Of a stretch of 8,266 nucleotides of DNA, positions 1 through 6,212 are shown in pieces. Each line of letters opens with the position of its first letter. The first letter of the stretch is position 1. The notes under the pieces are model-generated. The model did no database searches. It saw only the letters and a program-made list of their open reading frames with translations, and was not told where the DNA came from. Position numbers and translations under genes: made by a program. The stretch comes from an uncultured Chlamydiae bacterium (GTDB taxonomy: Bacteria; Chlamydiota; Chlamydiia; Chlamydiales; CALBHK01): positions 1 to 8,266 of the forward strand of contig CALBHK010000164.1 of assembly GCA_937894565.1 (NCBI GenBank). Reading direction: 5' to 3'.

Positions 1-52
1 GATCGTTCAACCGCGAGAGCTTTCGCGATGCCCAAACATTTAATTTATTCAT
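1..52 (-). CDS. 5' end of an unidentified leftward gene (partial)
   Basis: The minus strand has an ATG at 52-50 followed by 17 open codons reading MNKLNVWASRKLSRLND before the window ends. Seen in sequence: a strong Shine-Dalgarno AAGGAAG (plus-strand 58-64) lies 5 bases upstream of this ATG, which is the main reason to call a real gene start in so short a stretch. The visible residues are basic and show no signal peptide. I do not recognise the product. The gene is divergent from the HECT-like gene, with 107 bases between the two start codons. I found no convincing minus-strand promoter in that gap. Confidence 0.5.
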   Translation of the reverse strand, partial: MNKLNVWASRKLSRLND

Positions 53-103
53 ACACACTTCCTTAATCAAGGTTTTCAAGTTCCATGTAGAAACAATACA
101 TAT

Positions 104-132
104 TTGAATAGTATTATTACGTAGCATATAAT
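104..132 (+). promoter_or_regulatory. Sigma-70-type promoter of the HECT-like gene
   Basis: A -35 box TTGAAT (104-109, four of six consensus bases) and a perfect -10 box TATAAT (127-132) are separated by an ideal 17-bp spacer. Transcription would start near 138-140, giving a leader of about 20 bases that carries a weak purine-rich ribosome site (AAGAGA, about 150-155) before the ATG at 160. The arrangement implies the gene is read alone from its own housekeeping-sigma promoter. Confidence 0.7.
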
Positions 133-159
133 CGCTAATAAAAGAAATTAAGAGAATGC

Positions 160-3100
160 ATGAAAACAATAGAAAGATTTTTTATTAACTTTGACAAATT
201 AAGCCATTTTGTTCCAATTCTTAGCTCTATAGCCAGTTTAGTTAATCTGGTTGAAAAAGCTTTTATGTTCATTTTTAAAATTGATAAACCTAAAAGCCAC
301 TACTTTGCTCACATAAAAAACCAACCGAACTGGGTCACTGTGGTCTGCTTCTTTCCTATTATAGGAAACGCCGCGTATATTATTTATAAATGCAAATCAA
401 AACCGGAGATTCCCATTCAGGAAGGGCAAGAAAATCCCAATCCAGTTATTCAACAAGATTCTAATCTAATTGTTCAACAAGATCCCAATCTAATAATTAA
501 AGAGAATCTTGATGACCAAGTACTAAATGAACTTAATATAGATGATCCAATTGAAAGTAAACCTCTCACTATTCCTCAACTTCAAGAAAAAATGCTAGAT
601 GTCTTACAAAACGAAGAGTTGAAACCTACAAAAAGAAGAAAAAACTTTTTTAAAATGTATGATAACCTTGGGGAGGAAGCAAAAAAAGAGCTCTTGACCC
701 TAGAGTTTTTAAATGCTTGTTACCTGAAACATGAAGAGCAAAATGCAAACCCCTCCTCATTTGTAGTGCCTAAATTACTTGAAGAGACAGGGCCCGAAGT
801 AATAAAGGTATTCTTAGAAAACAAATTGACCTCAGTAAAGTCCCAAAAACTAAGTAGATTGATTGAGTGTTTTAAATCATCCCCTAAAGAGATTCTTGAA
901 CTGTTTTTAACAGAAGAAAAAATTTATGATAATTTTAAAACACCTGGGTCATTATCTCTATTTTTTCCTTATATTCCCATAGAAACAGCAACATCCCTGG
1001 CCCTTAAATTTAATGGGAGACGACTTAATATTATCCTTAAGAATCTAAGTCCGGCATTACAAAATCAATTAGTGGATGTTGATTTTTTAGATGAAAAAAT
1101 CACCTATAAAGGTGAGGAAGAAAACCTTTGGTTATTATGCATAGTAAACGACTATCTTGATTATGCCAAACTTTTAACTTACGCTACTTCTCAAAACAAC
1201 ATAGTATTCTTTAATAGAATTTTAGAAAGGGCACCAGACGAAAAGACAAAGACAAATACAATACGAGCTATAGAGCTTATATTGCCTCATTTAAATAGAA
1301 ATGCTGTAAAAGAGCTTTTTCTTCATGATACATTCCTTTCTCTTTTAGCCGATTCCGAAAAAGGAAAAGATTTAATAATCCAATATGCGGAAGACGAACA
1401 TTTAGAAAAATGGATTAAACAAGAAGAATTTGATCAACATGCTAAGGCTTTGATCCTAACAACCACACCGGATAGAATACTTAAGTATCTCAAGCTCAAT
1501 GAAAAAGAAGTGGAATTTTTACAAAAAACCCTACTTGAATGCATCAACGTGGATGACATCCATGGTGATAGTCAAAGGAACGATACCTTTAAAAACAAAG
1601 CCCAAGCTATGCTCAAAAATTTTTGGCCAACGTTGAGTCCGGAAAAAAAGGAAGAGGTAGTTGATTGTGGTTTCCTTAAAAATTGTTTCATGGAAGAGAA
1701 AAATACTTGTCGCTACCAAGATGTACTGCTTCCGGCAATCTTCAAAGATGCCTCTATTTTGGAAATAAAAACATTCACTGAATTTCTGGCAAGTGAGAAT
1801 GTTTCTTTAGACCTTTTACTTGATACTCTACTAAAGTCTCTTCCACCGGAAAAATGTAAAATTATTGATAGCGATCTTTTTGAAAAGATCAAAAATGCTT
1901 ATAACATTCCAATTCCCATAACTGCCCGCTCCATTACACTATTTCTTCCCTATGCGACAGAGGAGTTTAAAAAAGAAAAAGCTAAAGAAGTTCTTGAAAA
2001 TGAAAAATATGATCAAGATATGGTAAGATTTTTTGCGGCTTTAGATAAAGACATGCAAAAAGAATTTGTAGACTCCGCTTGCCTAGAAAAGTATTTTACC
2101 CCAGAAAATCCTCAAAAACTCCAACTTTCTATTCAAAAAGAAAACCGAAGTGAAATGGTAAAAATCATCAAATTCTCTAGCTCAACAGAAATCGTTAAGT
2201 TTCTTGATCGAACACTCCAAACAGCATCAGCACAAGAAATAATAGAAAGCTTGCCCTTCTTACTGCCCGAATTAGATGAAGAAGTAAGAGAATTTATTTT
2301 TCAACAAAAAAATATCCTTTCTCGACTTGCACAAGACCATCCTACTCTCTTTCTTAAGTTTGCCAGTGATGAAGTAGTAGACAAATGGATCTCTTTTGAA
2401 AAACAAAAAGAATGGTTCCCTCATGCCTTACTAGAAATGAAACCGGAGAGAGCTCAAAGATATCTACGATCGGATAATTTAGAACAAGCTCGTGCCTGGA
2501 TTCAAATCAATCCCGACAATTTGCAATTTTTTGATAAAGAAGTGGCTCTGGTTTTACTTGAAGAAGATGCAAATTGGTTTCCACACCTTCTTGAAGAGCT
2601 AAAAAAAGATGAAGAGTGTCTTGAACTTTCATTTAAAAGTCTTCTTCAGCAGGAAAGAATAGAGATTTCTAATCATCAGCACATTTCTTATCAAGAGCTC
2701 AAAATTTGGATACGCTATGACCTTTTAGAAAAAAATCCTCTGATTGTCGTTGATCTCTTCACACAAATCAATACTCCCTTTCCTAACGAGATTCACGTGC
2801 ATTTCCTCTATCCCGATGGAAAAGCAATGGAAGGTATAGACCGAGGCGGTTTATCCCGTAATCTATTCTCCAAACTCATACCCGCTCTTGCTTCTACATT
2901 ATTTAATGAAAAGGCAAAAACTTTAGATAAAGATGTTTATACGACTTTTGGAAAACTTCTTGCTATTGCATATAACAACAAATACCCCGTAGGGCCTGCC
3001 TTTTTAAAATATTTCTATAAATTACTCACAGGGTTAAGAGATTCAAACGAGGGCCGCATCTTAAAAGCTTATAGAAACCTCCATACTGAGACTGGAAAAA

Positions 3101-3876
3101 ATATAGACATAGAACTAATTAATCAAATTATTGATATCAAACATTTAATTGAGGAAAATAAAAAGTTATTGAACAAGCCAGAAATTCAAGAAAATATGGA
3201 TTGGGATGATATTGCGGTAGAATCAGATCTTGCTAAGTATACTGAACAACGATTCATATTTGTTCTGTATCTAAATATACTTTTCTCTAAACAGCCAAAC
3301 CTCACACCTGATTGGTGGGACAGTGAAAATATCGAAGAGGACAAATTTCTATATGAACATGGAGAGGAAATAGCTAGCTCTATAAAATTAAATCAAGTTA
3401 ATTCCATATTAAATACACTTAAGAAAGAGGCTGTTGAAGAAATCAAGAAAGGTGAATTTGCCGATTTAGCAACTGCTTTTTTTGAATCCGTTCCCTCTAT
3501 ACCTCCCATCAGCACAGAGAACTTAATCGCACAGCTTGAAGGAATGCGGGTTTCCTCTGAAAGTCTTAAAGTTTTATTCAAAATAGAAAATCCTACCTTG
3601 AAACAATGGGTAGAACAATGGTTAGACGAAAATCAAGAAGATCCTAAACAACTGGAAGACTTTCTTTGGGCAACGACTTCCAGCCGAAGCATCATTCCAT
3701 TTGATCCTCAACCAAGCTGCGAATTTATTATCGGCAAAGCTTCGCATGTCACATTCAGCAGTTGTAATAACCTATGCAAGATCAATGAAGATTTGGTTAA
3801 AGATTATGAACAATTCAAAAGAAAGCTTTCAGAAACCATTGTAATGGTTTTAAAAGATCCCTTCAGCATGGGCTAA
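160..3876 (+). CDS. HECT-type E3 ubiquitin ligase-like protein with solenoid N-terminal region
   Basis: 1238 residues. HECT ligases take ubiquitin from an E2 onto a catalytic cysteine and pass it to a substrate. Bacteria lack ubiquitin, so the target is presumably a host protein after secretion. Residues 17-41 and 58-76 are hydrophobic, the second with FFPIIGN. Residues 94-117 are three 8-residue repeats. Residues 162-455 and 487-782 are a duplicated helical region. From about 865 the protein matches the HECT fold: GIDRGGLSRNLF (892-903, like the family D-x-GG-L-x-R-E), FGKLLAIA and FYKLLTG (930-958), a counterpart of the family's aF..Gf..iiP stretch (1106-1128), TTSSRSIIP (1172-1180, like vTGssr.P), and SSCNNL with Cys1202 where HECTs have TCFNxL. 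The C-terminus PFSMG places Phe at -4, a position known to matter in HECTs. Oddity: Asn901 replaces the usual Glu. Transfer from a eukaryote and effector function are inference. Confidence 0.8.
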   Translation: MKTIERFFINFDKLSHFVPILSSIASLVNLVEKAFMFIFKIDKPKSHYFAHIKNQPNWVTVVCFFPIIGNAAYIIYKCKSKPEIPIQEGQENPNPVIQQDSNLIVQQDPNLIIKENLDDQVLNELNIDDPIESKPLTIPQLQEKMLDVLQNEELKPTKRRKNFFKMYDNLGEEAKKELLTLEFLNACYLKHEEQNANPSSFVVPKLLEETGPEVIKVFLENKLTSVKSQKLSRLIECFKSSPKEILELFLTEEKIYDNFKTPGSLSLFFPYIPIETATSLALKFNGRRLNIILKNLSPALQNQLVDVDFLDEKITYKGEEENLWLLCIVNDYLDYAKLLTYATSQNNIVFFNRILERAPDEKTKTNTIRAIELILPHLNRNAVKELFLHDTFLSLLADSEKGKDLIIQYAEDEHLEKWIKQEEFDQHAKALILTTTPDRILKYLKLNEKEVEFLQKTLLECINVDDIHGDSQRNDTFKNKAQAMLKNFWPTLSPEKKEEVVDCGFLKNCFMEEKNTCRYQDVLLPAIFKDASILEIKTFTEFLASENVSLDLLLDTLLKSLPPEKCKIIDSDLFEKIKNAYNIPIPITARSITLFLPYATEEFKKEKAKEVLENEKYDQDMVRFFAALDKDMQKEFVDSACLEKYFTPENPQKLQLSIQKENRSEMVKIIKFSSSTEIVKFLDRTLQTASAQEIIESLPFLLPELDEEVREFIFQQKNILSRLAQDHPTLFLKFASDEVVDKWISFEKQKEWFPHALLEMKPERAQRYLRSDNLEQARAWIQINPDNLQFFDKEVALVLLEEDANWFPHLLEELKKDEECLELSFKSLLQQERIEISNHQHISYQELKIWIRYDLLEKNPLIVVDLFTQINTPFPNEIHVHFLYPDGKAMEGIDRGGLSRNLFSKLIPALASTLFNEKAKTLDKDVYTTFGKLLAIAYNNKYPVGPAFLKYFYKLLTGLRDSNEGRILKAYRNLHTETGKNIDIELINQIIDIKHLIEENKKLLNKPEIQENMDWDDIAVESDLAKYTEQRFIFVLYLNILFSKQPNLTPDWWDSENIEEDKFLYEHGEEIASSIKLNQVNSILNTLKKEAVEEIKKGEFADLATAFFESVPSIPPISTENLIAQLEGMRVSSESLKVLFKIENPTLKQWVEQWLDENQEDPKQLEDFLWATTSSRSIIPFDPQPSCEFIIGKASHVTFSSCNNLCKINEDLVKDYEQFKRKLSETIVMVLKDPFSMG
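439..510 (+). repeat. Three 24-bp tandem repeats in the HECT-like gene
   Basis: Three in-frame units of 24 bases (439-462, 463-486, 487-510) encode NPVIQQDS, NLIVQQDP and NLIIKENL. The first two units are close at the base level and the third is diverged. They form a polar linker between the N-terminal hydrophobic module and the helical region. In-frame slippage could change linker length without breaking the protein. Confidence 0.75.
643..1524 (+). repeat. First copy of an internal 295-residue duplication (protein residues about 162-455)
   Basis: This part of the HECT-like protein aligns end to end with the segment encoded at 1618-2505, at a period of about 325 residues. Landmarks in this copy: NFF at 162-164, EFLNACYL at 182-189, SLFFPY at 266-271, LSPALQNQLVDVDFL before residue 315, YAEDEHLEKWI at 409-419, and DRILKYL at 438-444. 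Each has a counterpart in the second copy. The copies are too diverged at base level to be a recent event. The content is mostly predicted amphipathic helices, in the manner of a HEAT/ARM-like solenoid (inference). Confidence 0.7.
1618..2505 (+). repeat. Second copy of the internal duplication (protein residues about 487-782)
   Basis: Counterparts of the first copy: NFW at 487-489, GFLKNCFM at 504-511, TLFLPY at 593-598, LDKDMQKEFVDSACL, FASDEVVDKWI at 734-744, and ERAQRYL at 763-769. The copy lengths are nearly equal (about 294 and 296 residues). A short further echo, NWFPHLLEEL (805 onward), resembles EWFPHALLEM (751 onward), so smaller helical units also repeat beyond the second copy and up to the HECT domain. 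Confidence 0.7.
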
Positions 3877-3900
3877 CTGCCCCTGCCCTCGTGCCCACGT

Positions 3901-3924
3901 GTGCATAGGTATCAACCTAAGCAC
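3901..3924 (+). terminator. Hairpin after the HECT-like gene, possible terminator
   Basis: GTGCATAGGT (3901-3910) and ACCTAAGCAC (3915-3924) form a 10-bp stem with one A-A mismatch around an ATCA tetraloop, 25 bases past the HECT stop codon. It is placed like a terminator, but only TT follows, so it is not a classic intrinsic one. A processing or stabilising hairpin, or part of a repeated element, are alternatives. Confidence 0.35.
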
Positions 3925-4137
3925 TTGCGCCCTAGGATTGAGATATATAATTCACTAAATACGATCCTCCGGGACTAAGAACATTGATAACTATTTCTGA
4001 GCAGGCATAACGTATATTTGCTATGCTTACTAAGATTGCTCAAAAAGTGGAATTAAATTGAAGATAAATCGGCACAAGGGCACGGCTATTCCACATAAAA
4101 GATCTATTCGCTACACTTACCTTATACTTTGTAACCC

Positions 4138-4142
4138 AGAGG
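4138..4142 (+). promoter_or_regulatory. Ribosome binding site fixing the Bax-inhibitor-like start
   Basis: AGAGG at 4138-4142 is 8 bases (a T-tract) before the ATG at 4151. It supports this start over the upstream in-frame TTG at 4058, which would add 31 residues of basic sequence unlike the start of the family. Confidence 0.6.
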
Positions 4143-4150
4143 TTTTTTTT

Positions 4151-4888
4151 ATGGATTCATCTAACCCAGCTATGATCCCCCTACGCAAACCCGAAAGAGC
4201 GGCGTTTGGCACAGAAACAATGACCTTTCAAGGGACCGCTATTAAAACAGGGCTTCTTTTAGTGCTCGCTTTTATTTCAGCAGGCTACGTCTGGAGTATT
4301 TTTTACAAAACGGGAAACCCTGCCGCTGTCACTCCCTGGGTATGGGGCGGCCTGTTTGGTGGGCTCATTGTCGCCATTGTCACATCTTTCAGACCTCAAT
4401 GGGCAGCGATTACTGCTCCTGTCTACGCTCTTTTGGAGGGTTTATTTATCGGCGGAGTCTCCTCCATTATGGATGCCTCTTTTCCAGGCATTGTCATTCA
4501 AGCCTGCAGCCTTACCTTTGGCGTGATGGCGATGATGCTAGCTTTTTATGTGTTTAAAATCATTGAAGTCACCGACAAACTACGCACAGGAGTTTTTGCA
4601 GCCACAGGAGCGATTGCCCTCTTTTATTTAGCTTCTATTGGTTTAAGCTTTTTTGGCATCAATGTGCCCTTAATTAATAGCAGCGGCCTATTTGGTATGC
4701 TCTTTAGCATTTTTGTGGTAGGCCTTGCCGCTTTTAATCTGTTAATTGATTTTGACTTAATTGATAGAGCAACCAAACAAGGAGCCCCTAAGGCGATGGA
4801 ATGGTATGGTGCCTTTGCACTGATGGTCACTTTAGTATGGCTCTACATCGAGGTGTTGCGCCTGTTAAGCAAACTACGTCAGCGTTAA
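4151..4888 (+). CDS. Bax inhibitor-1/YccA-like seven-helix inner-membrane protein
   Basis: 245 residues. Seven hydrophobic segments are visible at about 33-51, 62-80, 87-107, 112-136, 147-168, 179-199 and 218-239, the count expected for the BI-1 (TMBIM/YccA) family. The N-terminal pattern SSNPAM then FGTETMTFQGTAIKTG (19-34), and the C-terminal LIDFDLID (198-205) with EWYGAFALMVTLVWLYIEV (217-235), fit the bacterial BaxI_1-type subgroup. Family members include proton-sensitive calcium leak channels (YetJ) and an FtsH-protease modulator (YccA). Which role applies here cannot be told. The product would sit in the bacterial inner membrane. Its stop codon overlaps that of the convergent psd gene by 4 bases, so neither gene has its own 3' spacer. 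The start at 4151 is chosen from the AGAGG site and family-like N-terminus. Confidence 0.85.
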   Translation: MDSSNPAMIPLRKPERAAFGTETMTFQGTAIKTGLLLVLAFISAGYVWSIFYKTGNPAAVTPWVWGGLFGGLIVAIVTSFRPQWAAITAPVYALLEGLFIGGVSSIMDASFPGIVIQACSLTFGVMAMMLAFYVFKIIEVTDKLRTGVFAATGAIALFYLASIGLSFFGINVPLINSSGLFGMLFSIFVVGLAAFNLLIDFDLIDRATKQGAPKAMEWYGAFALMVTLVWLYIEVLRLLSKLRQR

Positions 4889-5766
4889 TTTTCAATTTTC
4901 GCTAATGGCTGGCCCATCAGGCATCTTACCTCGATGCCTGATGCGCCTAAAGTAAGCAGATCCTCATCTATTTTGATCATTCCTTTAGGAAATAAGAGAA
5001 TAAGGCAGGAACCGCCAAAAGAAAAATAGCCCATCTCTGCCCCCTTTTTCACCTCATCTCCTACTTCAAACTGATGATGGATCGATCCGACACAAGTCGC
5101 GCCCACCTCTATGATCAATATTTTTCCATAAAGCGTCTCTACTTCGTTCACTATACGGCGATTTTCCGTAAAAATTTCTATATTTTTTTTCAAAGCAATA
5201 GGATTAACTGAATAGAGCCATCTATTAAGAAGACGTGAAGCGCTAATTTGACCATCCACTGGAAAATGGTAACGATGGTAATCGCTGGGACAGAGCCTCC
5301 CAATCACTAAAGTACCCTCTTTATAACTTTCAGCTAAATTTTTATCCCCCACCAACTTTTCTAAATTCATTTTCTTTCCTTTCACCCAAATCCCCTCACA
5401 TAGATCAATATTTGGAAAAAAAAGATAACGTCCATCTGCGGGGATAATAAAATCAGAAGCGGCAATAGGACGCGCTTGCAGCTTTAATTGACGAGTAAAA
5501 AAATCATTGAAAGAGCAAAACGAGCTAACAGGCAAGACAAATTCAGAAACATCTACCTCATGCGCTTTGATGAAGGGCACAATTTTATATCGGCTCCAAC
5601 GACTCTTTTGAAGAAGACCATAAAATTTGGAAAAAAAGGGATAACGCACCAAATAGTGGAGGAGAAAAGAAGCAAAAGAGCCTCCATCATACAAAAAACG
5701 TAAGGAGGCAGCTCCATAGATCTTCTCTATACACTCTTTTCCACTTTGGCGATCAATGACCTTCAC
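4885..5766 (-). CDS. psd: Phosphatidylserine decarboxylase proenzyme
   Basis: Converts phosphatidylserine to phosphatidylethanolamine at the inner membrane, the last step of PE synthesis. 293 residues from the GTG at 5766. The FGGS motif (250-253) marks self-cleavage between Gly252 and Ser253, giving a large beta chain and a 41-residue alpha chain whose Ser253 becomes the pyruvoyl group. PADG (Asp111) and DYHRYHFPVDG (His164, His167) match the Asp/His residues of the maturation and catalytic site. SFNDFFTR (85-92) is also typical. Start choice: AAGG (5772-5775) lies 5 bases before this GTG, whose first base is the last base of the upstream TAG stop. An in-frame GTG at 5787 would add 7 residues but lacks a good ribosome site. 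Second gene of a leftward operon after an exported protein. Confidence 0.93.
   Translation of the reverse strand: MKVIDRQSGKECIEKIYGAASLRFLYDGGSFASFLLHYLVRYPFFSKFYGLLQKSRWSRYKIVPFIKAHEVDVSEFVLPVSSFCSFNDFFTRQLKLQARPIAASDFIIPADGRYLFFPNIDLCEGIWVKGKKMNLEKLVGDKNLAESYKEGTLVIGRLCPSDYHRYHFPVDGQISASRLLNRWLYSVNPIALKKNIEIFTENRRIVNEVETLYGKILIIEVGATCVGSIHHQFEVGDEVKKGAEMGYFSFGGSCLILLFPKGMIKIDEDLLTLGASGIEVRCLMGQPLAKIEN
4915..4943. other. Perfect 11-bp hairpin inside the 3' end of psd
   Basis: CATCAGGCATC (4915-4925) and GATGCCTGATG (4933-4943) pair perfectly around a 7-base loop. It lies 26 bases beyond the Bax-inhibitor-like stop on the plus strand, within psd codons on the minus strand. No T-run follows on either strand. 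It could protect or define the 3' end of the convergent transcript, or simply reflect coding sequence; the perfect stem makes chance less likely. Confidence 0.5.
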
Positions 5767-6155
5767 TATAACCTTGGAGAGTTCCACTTGTCAGCGATAC
5801 TAGAAAAGAAAGCGAGCTCGCTCATGAACTGAGCGTCCATGATTTGAGTTAAATTTTGATCTTTAATTCCTTCCAAAACCTCTTTAGCTGATTTTACAAG
5901 TTGAAAGCCCAAATCTTTGTCATTTGTATTTTTCATATACCGCTCTTGAAGGGCAATGTATTCGTTGATCTCTCTTTTTAACTTGCGCTGACGCGCTAAA
6001 TTTTTTTCAGTCACTTCAATTAAGTTATCAATTAAAGCCAACTCTTGTTTGGTGTTTTGGTTCAACTGGCTAAAGTTGGGCAATTCGCTGGTGGTTGGAT
6101 TCACGGCAAAAGCAAAAAGAGGCAGTAAGCAGATAGCAAAAAGGTTTCTTAACAT
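5766..6155 (-). CDS. Small exported coiled-coil protein of unknown function
   Basis: 129 residues. Residues 1-17 form a classic signal peptide (MLRNLF, then a Leu/Phe/Ala-rich core ending AFA), with likely cleavage before Val18. There is no lipobox cysteine. After cleavage about 112 residues remain. Residues 31-75 are charged and heptad-like, so probably a coiled coil, followed by further helices to the end. There is no cysteine in the mature part. The start is supported by AGGGAG (about 6162-6167) close upstream. It is the first gene of the leftward operon with psd and sits between psd and mnmE, genes that I recall as adjacent in Chlamydia, so it may be a lineage-specific insertion. I do not recognise a family. 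A periplasmic or outer-surface location is inferred from the signal peptide only. Confidence 0.75.
   Translation of the reverse strand: MLRNLFAICLLPLFAFAVNPTTSELPNFSQLNQNTKQELALIDNLIEVTEKNLARQRKLKREINEYIALQERYMKNTNDKDLGFQLVKSAKEVLEGIKDQNLTQIMDAQFMSELAFFSSIADKWNSPRL
5772..5775 (-). promoter_or_regulatory. psd ribosome binding site, embedded in the upstream gene
   Basis: AAGG on the minus strand lies in the last codons of the exported-protein gene, 5 bases before a GTG that overlaps its TAG stop (TAGTG, 5768-5764). This suggests translational coupling and selects the shorter psd start. Confidence 0.55.
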
Positions 6156-6184
6156 GATAATCTCCCTTCATAAGTAGAGGACAG

Positions 6185-6212
6185 AGTAAATCAAATTCCG
6201 CTTTGTTGTCAA
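6185..6212 (-). promoter_or_regulatory. Leftward promoter for the exported-protein/psd operon
   Basis: The minus strand reads a perfect -35 box TTGACA (6212-6207), a 16-bp spacer, and TTTACT (6190-6185, four of six bases of TATAAT). Transcription would start near 6178, leaving a leader of about 23 bases that carries the ribosome site. Its -35 box shares six of its bases with the rightward mnmE promoter. Confidence 0.55.

Larger units (their letters stand above)
3877..4150. other. Non-coding gap between the HECT-like and Bax-inhibitor-like genes
   Basis: 274 bases with no supportable gene. The first 60 or so bases (to about 3936) are GC-rich and C-rich, unlike the AT-rich gene just before them. 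They contain a CACGTG palindrome (3896-3901) and the hairpin listed separately. The rest is ordinary AT-rich leader. A possible lone -10 box TATACT (4123-4128) lies 22 bases before the next ATG, without a good -35 partner. A weaker alternative is TTGATA (3984-3989) with CATAAC (4006-4011) at 16 bp. I recognise no tRNA, riboswitch or insertion-sequence end. Confidence 0.5.

Noticed and set aside
12..27. Near-palindrome CGCGAGAGCTTTCGCG at the left edge as an operator
   Set aside because: It lies within the first codons of the leftward partial gene and has two mismatches; coding sequence explains it well enough.
3833..3850. Inverted repeat AAACCATT-GT-AATGGTTT near the end of the HECT-like gene as a terminator
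   Set aside because: It is inside the coding region, before the catalytic-lobe tail ends. The 2-base centre cannot form a tight loop and the stem is AT-rich, so it is probably a coding coincidence.
3850..3948. Minus-strand 32-codon open stretch across the HECT 3' end as a small gene
   Set aside because: No start codon with a ribosome site and no recognisable product; kept only as part of the unexplained GC-rich block.
4058..4150. N-terminal extension of the Bax-inhibitor-like protein from a TTG at 4058
   Set aside because: It adds 31 basic residues unlike the family, has a poor start codon, and a good ribosome site (AGAGG) precedes the ATG at 4151.
3877..4150. tRNA, riboswitch or CRISPR in the largest non-coding gap
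   Set aside because: No cloverleaf, no T-loop consensus, no repeated spacer pattern and no known aptamer core could be found by eye.
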